A stretch of 7,064 bases of DNA from Caldifarciminota bacterium (lineage in GTDB: Bacteria; Hydrothermota; Hydrothermia; B15-G9), in NCBI GenBank assembly GCA_027064565.1, contig JAMOPK010000352.1, positions 1 to 7,064 of the forward strand, in the 5' to 3' direction. The position numbers were made by a program, and so were the translations under genes. The notes beneath the pieces were generated by a model. The model did no database searches. It was not told where the DNA came from and saw only the letters and a program-made list of their open reading frames with translations. Shown here in pieces: positions 1 to 6,289 of this stretch (positions are counted from its first letter, which is position 1; each line of letters starts with the position of its first letter).

Positions 1-970
1 CTATCGCGACGGACACAGGCACATCGGGATAGCGGCCGACAGCGATTGCTCCATGCACCTCGTCATCGCCGCCCAAATCGATGTAAAGCATTGGAGGAAT
101 GCGAAATTCAAGCTTATCGTTCCCGCTCCCCGTGATCACCACCTCGCCAATCGGTGTGTTGAACCTGAAAACGAACTTCGGCGGTCTGTGCCGATAGGAA
201 TTCAGCACGGAATCGAGCTCAACGGCGGCCTTTTGGGCCGCATCCGCAAGCTTCATCCCCGAGTAATAAAGCGAATGTTCGTCGATCGTGGCAGCCACAT
301 CGTCGAACTCGGGATAAAATTCGCTGTCCTGACCATATTTCGACGGGTTATCAGCGGAAGCCAACCTTGCTGCGGCCTCCGAGTCGATGTTTCTGACACC
401 CATCTGCCACCATTTGTAAGCGTCGAGGATGTTCAAAATCAGTTTTGCAATCGGTTCATGGAACTCTTTGGGTATCAAGTCGATGTTCGGGATCGAGTCG
501 AATCCATATTCGCCGCCGAATGCGATGTCGTTCATGCCAACCCCTGCCACCTCACGCAACCGCCAGAGCGCATCGACAAGCGGGTCCTCGCCCGAAAGTC
601 TCGGCGCAAGGTTCGTCGAGTAGTTCCTGAAGCCCGTGATCTTGCGGTCAACGCCAAGGAAATAGACCAGCCTGTGGAGTGCGAAATCCGTTGTGTCGAA
701 AAGCGAGTCGGAAAGGTAATCCGCAGCGACATTGCCCATCGTTCTGGCGTATTCATAGACCATAAGTGGCTCGGCGAAAAGGTCATCGAACGCAGGCAGT
801 TTGTAGGGGATGAGTTTCGGATTCGGGTATCTGAGCCAGTATCCTTTCGGTCGGTATCCGAGTTCCGAACGGTCAGCTCCGACGACCGAGAGCAGCGAAT
901 CGAGCGTGTCCGCCCCGACGGACGTCGATAGAACAGTTCCTATGAGCAGGGCTTTGATGAGGCTTTTCAT
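1..970 (-). CDS. secreted protein of unknown function with start of a GGDD-type repeat region (3' end outside window)
   Basis: The reverse strand is open from an ATG at 970 to the left edge, giving 323 residues with no stop, so the C-terminus is missing. Residues 1-20 look like a Sec signal peptide: Lys at 2 and 6, a hydrophobic core, then V-G-A with likely cleavage after Ala20. The mature part to about residue 270 is acidic and probably mostly helical, rich in Asp, Leu, Tyr and Trp, and matches no family I recognise. From residue 273 the character changes to beta-strand-like: GSGNDKL at 281-287, then IDLGGDDEVHG at 297-307, then VSVAI at the edge. GxGND and LGGDD turns about 18 residues apart recall Asp/Gly calcium turns of beta-solenoids, though the spacing is not that of classical RTX nonapeptides. 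No good Shine-Dalgarno precedes the ATG; TTG at 976 is an in-frame alternative. The gene is divergent from queA. Reading frame and secretion are well supported; function is unknown. Confidence 0.85.
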   Translation of the reverse strand, partial: MKSLIKALLIGTVLSTSVGADTLDSLLSVVGADRSELGYRPKGYWLRYPNPKLIPYKLPAFDDLFAEPLMVYEYARTMGNVAADYLSDSLFDTTDFALHRLVYFLGVDRKITGFRNYSTNLAPRLSGEDPLVDALWRLREVAGVGMNDIAFGGEYGFDSIPNIDLIPKEFHEPIAKLILNILDAYKWWQMGVRNIDSEAAARLASADNPSKYGQDSEFYPEFDDVAATIDEHSLYYSGMKLADAAQKAAVELDSVLNSYRHRPPKFVFRFNTPIGEVVITGSGNDKLEFRIPPMLYIDLGGDDEVHGAIAVGRYPDVPVSVAI

Positions 971-1029
971 GGCCAATATTTTACAGCCATGCGCGCTTCG
1001 GAATTATTGAATCGGACAACCAGAATCGA

Positions 1030-1043
1030 ATCATTTTTATGAT
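1030..1043. repeat. small inverted repeat ATCAT-TTTT-ATGAT
   Basis: Perfect 5-bp arms flank four T residues, 60-73 bases upstream of the leftward gene start. It could be an operator or simply a chance palindrome in AT-rich DNA. Nothing else supports a role. Confidence 0.25.
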
Positions 1044-1099
1044 CACAAAAATCGAAGGACATCAATTGGTTATTGAGGAAAACAGAGACCAGGCTACAG

Positions 1100-1116
1100 A
1101 ACAATGAGAAATTGTT
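1100..1116. repeat. small inverted repeat AACAAT-GAGAA-ATTGTT
   Basis: Perfect 6-bp arms surround a 5-base spacer, roughly midway between the two divergent gene starts. The position would suit a regulator-binding site serving either gene. The arms are short and AT-rich, so chance is a serious alternative. Confidence 0.3.
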
Positions 1117-1238
1117 GCCCGAACAAATGGCACAACTAACTCAATAAACGGGCATAAATCGGAAAATCAAAATCGTTAAAATGAAACTTTTCCGAACAGT
1201 TAACACAGTTATGCATGAGATACAGTAAAATAAGAGCC

Positions 1239-2258
1239 ATGTATAGACTTGACGCTTATGACTTTGAACTGCCCTCGGAACTCATAGCCCAGTATCCTGC
1301 ACAGAGAAGGGATGAGTCCAGGCTTCTTGTCATTCACAGGGAGCCTTTCCGACTGGAGCACAGGAAGTTCAGGGATATTGTGGATTATTTTTCGCCCGGC
1401 GACCTCCTAATTCTGAATAAAAGCAAGGTCATCAAAGCCCGGCTCTTTGCAAGGCGGGCATCCACCGGTGGCAAAGTGGAAATGCTTGTTGTCAGAATAC
1501 GGGAATCCAATCTTTTTGAAGCGCTTGTTAAGCCCGGAAGGAAAGCGCTGCCCGGCGAAAAACTGGAGATGGACGGCTACACCTTTGTGGTGCTCGAGAG
1601 GCTGGAAAACGGCAGGAGACTTATCCGAATCGAGGGCGATGGTGTCATCTGGGAGATCATGGACAGATACGGTAAGCCTCCCCTGCCTCCTTACATCCAT
1701 CGTGAGGCCACACCTGAGGACGAAAAGCGGTATCAGACGGTTTACGCCGAGGTCCCGGGATCAATAGCGGCGCCTACAGCCGGCCTGCATTTCACAGAAG
1801 CGCTACTCAACGCATTGAAAGAAAAAGGCGTTAAGGTGCTCTATATTGTCCTTCATGTTGGGATCGGCACGTTCAAGCCGATCAGGGTCGATGATATACG
1901 CTATCACATCATGGATCCGGAATACTACGAGATTCCCGATGACGTCGCCGATGAAGTGATAAAAGCGAAGGAAGAGGGGCGGCCGATAACTCTCTGTGGC
2001 ACAACGGTCACCCGCACGATGGAAACATGGGCATTTGACGAGAACCCCAGGAAGGGCTGGAGTTCCATTTTCATCCACCCACCTTACAAATTTAAGGTCG
2101 CCGACAGGTTGATAACGAACTTTCACCTGCCACGCTCAACTCCTTTTATCCTGACAGCGGCTTTCACGGGACTCGATAAGCTCAAAAAAGCCTACGTGGA
2201 AGCGATCAAAAGGGGCTATCGGTTCTTTAGTTACGGGGACTCAACTTTTATACTCTGA
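1239..2258 (+). CDS. queA: S-adenosylmethionine:tRNA ribosyltransferase-isomerase QueA
   Basis: QueA transfers and isomerises the ribosyl part of S-adenosylmethionine onto preQ1-modified tRNA, giving epoxyqueuosine at wobble position 34; it is cytoplasmic. The 339 residues follow the family end to end: YDFELPSELIAQYP at 7-20, RRDESRLLVIHR near 23-34, NKSKVIKARLF at 60-70, TGGKVEML at 77-83, PLPPYIHR at 148-155, YAEVPGSIAAPTAGLHFTE at 169-187, HVGIGTFKPI at 206-215, GTTVTRTME at 254-262, and HPPYKFKVADRLITNFHLPRS at 280-300. Length is close to the usual 340-356. The ATG at 1239 is preferred because the family starts just before this YDFELP block; ATG at 1215 would add eight unconserved residues. 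Both starts have weak Shine-Dalgarno sites. The C-terminal end is somewhat divergent (STPFILTAAF, GDSTFIL where STLLMLVSAF, GDAMLI is typical). The next gene starts 24 bases downstream, suggesting co-transcription. Confidence 0.97.
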   Translation: MYRLDAYDFELPSELIAQYPAQRRDESRLLVIHREPFRLEHRKFRDIVDYFSPGDLLILNKSKVIKARLFARRASTGGKVEMLVVRIRESNLFEALVKPGRKALPGEKLEMDGYTFVVLERLENGRRLIRIEGDGVIWEIMDRYGKPPLPPYIHREATPEDEKRYQTVYAEVPGSIAAPTAGLHFTEALLNALKEKGVKVLYIVLHVGIGTFKPIRVDDIRYHIMDPEYYEIPDDVADEVIKAKEEGRPITLCGTTVTRTMETWAFDENPRKGWSSIFIHPPYKFKVADRLITNFHLPRSTPFILTAAFTGLDKLKKAYVEAIKRGYRFFSYGDSTFIL

Positions 2259-2277
2259 AAAACACGGCTTATTGGAT

Positions 2278-2282
2278 GGAGG
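2278..2282 (+). promoter_or_regulatory. Shine-Dalgarno GGAGG that makes the downstream start ambiguous
   Basis: GGAGG abuts the ATG at 2283 with no spacer, which is too close for a normal start. The same GGAGG is six bases from an in-frame TTG at 2289, which is optimal spacing. The true start may therefore be TTG at 2289, shortening the product by two residues. An overlapping ATG at 2276 is in another frame and leads only to a short shadow frame. Confidence 0.45.
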
Positions 2283-4163
2283 ATGGCTTTGAAACTGCCA
2301 AAAGTGAATTTCAGGTTGCCAAAATTCGGGCATGTAAAGCCACATCCCAAAAACGCTACAGCGCGGATGGGGGCATGGACGAAGGACATCTCAGACGCCA
2401 TCGGCGGGCTTCTGGGAAAAAAGGAATTCGATCCGCATGTCCTGATAGTCGCCTATCCCGGCCGGGAAAAGGGGATAGACCCTGAAAATCTGCCGGCCAT
2501 CGTCACTTTCGGCCACCTCCAGGCATCTGCTTTCAACGGCCTGCTCATAGGATTCACGGCGATTATCTGCTGGTTGAGGATGGTTATGATATACAATTCG
2601 GTCAAATTCGGGATGTTCCAAAGTTTCTTGGTCTTTATCTCAATAGTGTTTATTGGCCTGTTTTTGTGGCTGGCGCGCGGCGTGGGATCAGCGCTTGCCG
2701 TGTGGGTAAACGTGCCGATGGAAGACAGGGAATTGGCGCTTTATCTCAGCCCCAGAACTTACCTGAAAAACACCGCATTTCACGGAATACGCTTCGCCAG
2801 ATACACCTATCAGGTTTTGTGGGGGAAACGTGGCGAAATACCTCTGGAGAAACAGCTTGCCATTTCCACATTCCTGAGCAGATTCTTTTTCTTAACAATG
2901 GTTTTGTTCCCCATGCATAACCATGGGGTTTTAACGCGGTTGATAATCGCACTGAACAACTCCATCCGCGGTGCGCTCCATTTTTCGCCGTTTAACGCGA
3001 GGATTACCCTATCCCTCATGGTATTAGCTGGCATGTTTCTGAGCATCATGTTTAACACTTACGCCGCCAATATTCGGGGACTCCTGACAAAAAACATCAG
3101 GATAATCACCAATAACTGCGCAATATGGAGGGTAGTGCTTAACCTGCTTTTCATATTCGGAATGGCCATCGGGCTGGGACTTCTGAAAAGAAGTCCCCTT
3201 CTGATTCTCCTTATAACAGGGCTTGGATTTTTGGAGTTTACCGCTTTCTACATCAAGGGAATGGGGACATTCAAAAATGCGCCTGATCTGCGATTTTACT
3301 GGCTGTTGAAGTTCTATGAGATTGTTTCCAAAGTTCCCACTGCCTATTCGAGAGTGGCTTATGGCCTGTTTTTCCTTGGAGCACTAATGTTCTATTTCTT
3401 CACAAAACGGTTTGCCCCTTATGACGGCACGAATATGGAGATCACGGCATATGGGTATCTCTACTCATATCTGCTCTTCTCCGTAGGTTTTAGTTTTCTG
3501 GGCTTTTTCTGGAGACACCTGTGCGCCATGCTGGGGGGAGGCAGGATCGTCTATTTCGCTTTCAAAGCCCTCTTTTACACGGCGCTGCTTTTCGTTATCC
3601 GTCAGCTGTTACTTTATTACGGGGTTTTCGTCCCTCTACAGCCATGGGATCTTTACGTGCTCGGAGTGTGGGCAATGACTGTGGGATTCTTTGCGGCCGC
3701 CATCGCACACGGCATCAAAGCGCTCTACAATCCCCTGCTCCTCAACAAACCGCTCGAACAGGAACGGATGGGGGCACGGAGATGGATCGACCTCCAGATG
3801 CTGATATTGCCGACCTATCCGGAACCCTCATCCTCTAAATGGTGGGAAGAATTTAAGGACTGGTTCATCTTTGCCGCCACGATTTCGATAATCTACATCC
3901 TGAGCTATCTGCTGAAAGATTCCGGATTCCTCAAATTTTTCCCTTATCCCGGAATCTATTTCGTCATGATCCTGTTATTGCTGGGGAGGGAGCTTATTTT
4001 GACGAGTTCAAACACGAGAGAAATAAACGGCCTCGCCTTTATGACACGCGGGCCACATCTCTACGAAAGCCACTGCATAGTTGATCTCATCAGGCTTGAA
4101 GGCGGCACCGGCATCTTCTGGGGGTATGATTACCTCAACTTCATGGCATGGCGGTTATTCTAA
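2283..4163 (+). CDS. polytopic integral membrane protein of unknown function, 626 aa
   Basis: I do not recognise this family. The first 80 or so residues are hydrophilic and basic (many Lys/Arg to residue 48, then HVLIVAYPGREKG at 52-64). Hydrophobic segments long enough to cross the membrane lie near 83-104, 111-131, 198-212 (weaker), 241-260, 283-301, 304-323, 357-374, 388-410, 422-446, 455-476, 526-544 and 553-573, so about 11-12 helices. A long, positively charged loop at 132-197 and the basic N-terminus would both be cytoplasmic if the first two helices form a hairpin. The last 53 residues are soluble and end in WGYDYLNFMAWRLF. I see no ATPase, transporter-signature or catalytic motif. 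The loop PMEDRELALYLSPR at 145-158 faintly resembles loops of ABC-2-type permeases, but this is not enough to name it. It sits 24 bases after queA and overlaps the convergent glycosyltransferase gene by nine bases. Start choice: ATG 2283 or TTG 2289. Confidence 0.9.
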   Translation: MALKLPKVNFRLPKFGHVKPHPKNATARMGAWTKDISDAIGGLLGKKEFDPHVLIVAYPGREKGIDPENLPAIVTFGHLQASAFNGLLIGFTAIICWLRMVMIYNSVKFGMFQSFLVFISIVFIGLFLWLARGVGSALAVWVNVPMEDRELALYLSPRTYLKNTAFHGIRFARYTYQVLWGKRGEIPLEKQLAISTFLSRFFFLTMVLFPMHNHGVLTRLIIALNNSIRGALHFSPFNARITLSLMVLAGMFLSIMFNTYAANIRGLLTKNIRIITNNCAIWRVVLNLLFIFGMAIGLGLLKRSPLLILLITGLGFLEFTAFYIKGMGTFKNAPDLRFYWLLKFYEIVSKVPTAYSRVAYGLFFLGALMFYFFTKRFAPYDGTNMEITAYGYLYSYLLFSVGFSFLGFFWRHLCAMLGGGRIVYFAFKALFYTALLFVIRQLLLYYGVFVPLQPWDLYVLGVWAMTVGFFAAAIAHGIKALYNPLLLNKPLEQERMGARRWIDLQMLILPTYPEPSSSKWWEEFKDWFIFAATISIIYILSYLLKDSGFLKFFPYPGIYFVMILLLLGRELILTSSNTREINGLAFMTRGPHLYESHCIVDLIRLEGGTGIFWGYDYLNFMAWRLF

Positions 4164-4176
4164 TCCCGCCATTTTT
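4148..4176 (+). terminator. intrinsic terminator spanning the overlapping stop codons of two convergent genes
   Basis: Perfect 7-bp arms ATGGCGG (4148-4154) and CCGCCAT (4166-4172) enclose an 11-base loop, and T residues run from 4172 to 4176. Within the loop TTA (4155-4157) can also pair with TAA (4161-4163), leaving a three-base tip and a two-base bulge. TAA is the stop of the membrane-protein gene and TTA is the complement of the glycosyltransferase stop. On the minus strand the hairpin is followed by GCCATGAAG with no T run, so it should terminate only plus-strand transcription, that is, the queA unit. Confidence 0.65.
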
Positions 4177-5225
4177 CGCCAGATATCGACCATCCTGCGC
4201 ATGTTCCGTTCAAGATCAGCACGTTCCCGGACGATCTTGCGGTTAAGTTCAGCCGCTTCTCCAATTTTTTCCGGGTGTTTTACGATGTAACGAAGGGTTT
4301 GAGCCAGCTCGATGTGATCGCCGGGCCAAAAAAGCATCCCGTTGATGCCGTGAATAATCCACTCCCGAACAGAGGCGAGATTTGTGACCACGGGGAAAAG
4401 GCCGAGCGACATGGCCTCAAGCAGGGAAACCGGCGTCGAGTCGGTCACCGACGCCGAGACCCAGATGTGCCCTGATCTCAACGTGGAAACCAGTTCATGG
4501 ATGGGAAGCCTGCTGGTGAACTTCACCTTCAGCTTTTTTCGCTCAACATATTTTTTCAACTCAGGGGCGAGACTCCCGTCGGACAGCAGGACAAATTCAA
4601 TCGGCTCGTCCCTCAGGATTTCAGCCGCTTTGAGGATCGTCATGGGGTCCATGTCCGGGTCCAGCCTCCTGTGACTGACCACCCTGATGTAACCGGAACG
4701 CGGAAGCTCACGCTGTCCTGAACTCAGGAAAACCTTTTCAACGCCAAAGGGAAAGACATCGATTTTCGACGGGGGAATTCCAAAATCATTTATCAGCGAT
4801 TCTGCAAGGGTGAACGCATCGACGTGGATCCGATCGACCCTGCTCAGGATCCAACTGGTAACCCTGAACTTAATCGGATTATTTTTAGGCACAATCAACA
4901 AATCCGACCCCCAGACCGACAGGTAAATGGGAAGCCCGCTGTCCAGTCTGACAGCCATCAATCCGTAATTCGGGATGTAATGAGGGTTCAGAATGTGCGG
5001 CTGAAAGTCATCCACCGTTTTTCTCAGAGATTTCAACGAAAGGAGGTATCTAAGCCTGTGGATTGGGGCAATCGGTTCGCCCCGATATAACCTGCAATTG
5101 AGGACATCGATGGGCGATTCGAGGGAGAAAAGGGCGACTTCCACGTCCAATTCCGAAAGTTTCCTGCACCACCGAACCGCATGGGGAACCGAGGCATCAC
5201 CTAACACGAGGGCACGCAATTTCAT
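4155..5225 (-). CDS. glycosyltransferase family 4 (GT-B fold) protein
   Basis: A predicted cytoplasmic or membrane-associated retaining glycosyltransferase of 356 residues, a normal length, probably adding a sugar from a nucleotide-sugar to a lipid, polysaccharide or small-molecule acceptor. The N-terminal half shows family blocks: LGDASVPHAVRW at 8-19, LNPHYIPNYGLMA at 79-91 and VWGSDLLI at 104-111. The C-terminal nucleotide-sugar domain has VVSHRRLDPDMDP at 182-194, VLLSDG at 212-217 and the signature region TDSTPVSLLEAMSLG at 261-275. The usual EX7E pair is D262 and E270, a known variant. The Lys often found after the conserved Arg is not obvious here. No signal peptide or membrane helix is seen. 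The start is fixed by an ATGA overlap (5222-5225) with the upstream phosphatase gene, implying translational coupling. The 3' end overlaps the convergent membrane-protein gene by nine bases. Donor and acceptor cannot be told from sequence. Confidence 0.93.
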   Translation of the reverse strand: MKLRALVLGDASVPHAVRWCRKLSELDVEVALFSLESPIDVLNCRLYRGEPIAPIHRLRYLLSLKSLRKTVDDFQPHILNPHYIPNYGLMAVRLDSGLPIYLSVWGSDLLIVPKNNPIKFRVTSWILSRVDRIHVDAFTLAESLINDFGIPPSKIDVFPFGVEKVFLSSGQRELPRSGYIRVVSHRRLDPDMDPMTILKAAEILRDEPIEFVLLSDGSLAPELKKYVERKKLKVKFTSRLPIHELVSTLRSGHIWVSASVTDSTPVSLLEAMSLGLFPVVTNLASVREWIIHGINGMLFWPGDHIELAQTLRYIVKHPEKIGEAAELNRKIVRERADLERNMRRMVDIWRKMAGLE

Positions 5226-6013
5226 GGCGTCCCGAAAACGTTCGACGTCACGGACACAAGGAATTCGTGAACTTGCGGAGTTCCTGCGACCGTGTTCCCG
5301 GTCAGAATGAAGAGGTCGCTACCAAGGAAATCTGTCACGATCCCGCCCGCTTCTTTGACAATGAGGCTTCCAGCGGCTATGTCCCATGGGGAAAGCCCAT
5401 ACTCGAAGAATCCCTGAAAGATACCCGCGGCCACGTAGGCAAGGTCGAGGGCCGCTGACCCCGCCCTCCTCACCCCTGCCACTTTCAGGAACACAAGCCT
5501 GAACGCCTCAAGATACGTGTCAAGGATATCTTTAGCCTTGAATGGAAATCCCGTAGCCACAAGCGCATAGGCCGGATCCACGTTCGAGGCCACCTTTATC
5601 CTGCGGTCGTTCAGGTAGGCACCCTGATCCTTTATCGCCCAGAACATGTGTTCTTTGTAAGGGTCGTAAATGACTCCAACTGTCAGCTCTTTGTTTATCG
5701 TAAGGGCGATTGAAACGGCGAAATGGGGAAATGCGTGGATGTAATTTTTGGTCCCATCCAGTGGATCGATTATCCATGTGGGCTTCTCAGTTATAGGCGA
5801 GCCGCCGGTCTCCTCGGCAAGTATCTCGTGATCAGGGAATTCCGATATGAGGAAATCCTTGATCCGCTTCTCGGATTCCATATCCACAAAGGTGACAAAA
5901 TCATGGGCCTTTTTCTCCCGGACATCTTCCTGATGCAATTTCCCAAAGTTTTCCATAAGCACTTTACCGCCAAGCCTTGCCGCCTCCATAGCTGCATCGA
6001 GAAAAACTCTCAT
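5222..6013 (-). CDS. inositol monophosphatase family protein (SuhB-like)
   Basis: A Mg2+-dependent, lithium-sensitive-type phosphatase family member that hydrolyses myo-inositol 1-phosphate or related sugar phosphates in the cytoplasm. The 263 residues match family length and all metal-binding motifs are present: VTFVDMESEK at 40-49 with D44, ILAEETGG at 64-71 with E67, WIIDPLDGTKNY at 80-91 with D83, L85 carbonyl and D86, and SPWDIAAGSLIVKEAGG at 208-224 with D211. The start is supported by a strong Shine-Dalgarno six bases upstream (6020-6026). The stop TGA shares ATGA with the glycosyltransferase start, so the two are very likely made together, and the phosphatase may feed or recycle a phosphorylated sugar or inositol for that enzyme. 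Some relatives also dephosphorylate fructose 1,6-bisphosphate, and E. coli SuhB has a role in rRNA antitermination; neither can be judged from this sequence. A CysQ-type nucleotidase is less likely. Confidence 0.95.
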   Translation of the reverse strand: MRVFLDAAMEAARLGGKVLMENFGKLHQEDVREKKAHDFVTFVDMESEKRIKDFLISEFPDHEILAEETGGSPITEKPTWIIDPLDGTKNYIHAFPHFAVSIALTINKELTVGVIYDPYKEHMFWAIKDQGAYLNDRRIKVASNVDPAYALVATGFPFKAKDILDTYLEAFRLVFLKVAGVRRAGSAALDLAYVAAGIFQGFFEYGLSPWDIAAGSLIVKEAGGIVTDFLGSDLFILTGNTVAGTPQVHEFLVSVTSNVFGTP

Positions 6014-6019
6014 AATCTA

Positions 6020-6026
6020 CTCCTTT
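6020..6026 (-). promoter_or_regulatory. Shine-Dalgarno AAAGGAG of the phosphatase gene
   Basis: On the minus strand AAAGGAG lies six bases before the ATG at 6013, an optimal distance. It is the clearest ribosome-binding site in the window and fixes the start. It also shows that the organism uses canonical anti-Shine-Dalgarno pairing at least at some genes. Confidence 0.8.
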
Positions 6027-6145
6027 TTGTTGTCGGAATTTTAAAACATAAAGTCGATGAATCCCATCCTGAAATGTGCTATTCGGTTCATTCTCGGTCG
6101 ATAAGTCTCTGGTGCCAGGCAAGACATCCGACCTGCTGGGCTTTG

Positions 6146-6160
6146 ATTATTCCCAATAAT
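6146..6160. repeat. palindrome ATTATT-CCC-AATAAT upstream of the phosphatase operon
   Basis: Perfect 6-bp arms around CCC, about 130-150 bases upstream of the phosphatase start and just past the terminator candidate. It has the form of a dimeric-regulator operator but is AT-rich and single, so chance is likely enough. Confidence 0.3.
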
Positions 6161-6174
6161 GTTGAGAAGTGAAG

Positions 6175-6197
6175 AAAAACGGGGATATAGCCCCCCG
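6175..6197 (-). terminator. intrinsic terminator of the secreted protein gene
   Basis: Reading leftward, CGGGG (6197-6193), loop GGCTATAT, CCCCG (6184-6180), then TTTTT (6179-6175). A short all-GC stem directly followed by five T residues is a standard rho-independent form. It lies 93-115 bases past the stop at 6290 and before the phosphatase operon, the right place to isolate the two units. The 5-bp stem is on the short side. Confidence 0.5.
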
Positions 6198-6227
6198 GCC
6201 GCCAAGATTGCCTATTCAAAAATTTGA

Positions 6228-6251
6228 AACTCTTTCTATCTTTCAAGAGTT
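6228..6251 (-). repeat. hairpin-forming inverted repeat after the secreted protein gene
   Basis: Arms AACTCTT (6228-6234) and AAGAGTT (6245-6251) flank a 10-base loop. Outer AT-rich sequence near 6220-6227 and 6258-6266 can extend the pairing around a bulge. Leftward of the hairpin the minus strand reads CAAATTTTTG, so it could be a weak first terminator or a 3'-end stabilising structure 39-62 bases after the stop codon. Confidence 0.3.
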
Positions 6252-6289
6252 GGAAACTCAAAATTTATAACCTAACAGCTTATTCTTTT

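Larger units (their letters stand above)
971..1238. other. divergent intergenic region between the secreted-protein gene and queA
   Basis: This AT-rich stretch of about 270 bases separates two divergent genes and should hold both promoters. I see no convincing -35/-10 pair for either direction. A TTAACA at 1200-1205 followed by TACAGT or TAAAAT near 1221-1231 is the nearest match for queA, but the spacings of 15 or 20 bases are poor and it would leave almost no leader. Two short perfect inverted repeats (1030-1043 and 1100-1116) are listed separately. There is no supported ORF, tRNA or riboswitch. No preQ1-riboswitch-like structure was recognised ahead of queA, although that cannot be excluded by eye. 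Confidence 0.6.
6014..6289. other. intergenic region upstream of the phosphatase-glycosyltransferase pair
   Basis: Both flanking genes read leftward. The right part holds two hairpins downstream of the secreted-protein gene, the better one with a T run; the left part must carry the promoter of the phosphatase operon. I see no good -35/-10 pair: a minus-strand TAAAAT at 6043-6038 is a possible -10, but the matching -35 position is TGGGAT, a poor fit. A short palindrome at 6146-6160 is listed separately. No small gene or RNA is recognisable. Confidence 0.55.

Noticed and set aside
53..931. Long plus-strand open frame of 292 codons over the left-hand gene
   Set aside because: It lies entirely antisense to the minus-strand frame, which has a clean signal peptide, balanced protein-like composition and the GGDD motif. 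The plus-strand translation is Arg/Val-rich and without domain sense, and is best explained as a codon-bias shadow.
281..970. Hypothesis that the left-hand gene is a classical RTX toxin or adhesin
   Set aside because: The two Asp/Gly turns are about 18 residues apart rather than nine, and a cleavable N-terminal signal peptide argues against type I secretion of an RTX protein.
968..991. Minus-strand seven-codon frame overlapping the secreted-protein start by ATGA, a possible leader peptide
   Set aside because: It encodes only MAVKYWP, has no ribosome-binding site and no attenuator-like structure; a chance overlap is more likely.
1200..1231. Sigma-70-like promoter TTAACA with TACAGT or TAAAAT before queA
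   Set aside because: Spacers of 15 or 20 bases are outside the good range, and transcription would start at or beyond the coding start, so it is not listed as a promoter.
5723..6172. Plus-strand open frame of 149 codons crossing the phosphatase start and upstream region
   Set aside because: Most of it is antisense to a well-supported phosphatase gene, it lacks a Shine-Dalgarno site and its composition is not protein-like.
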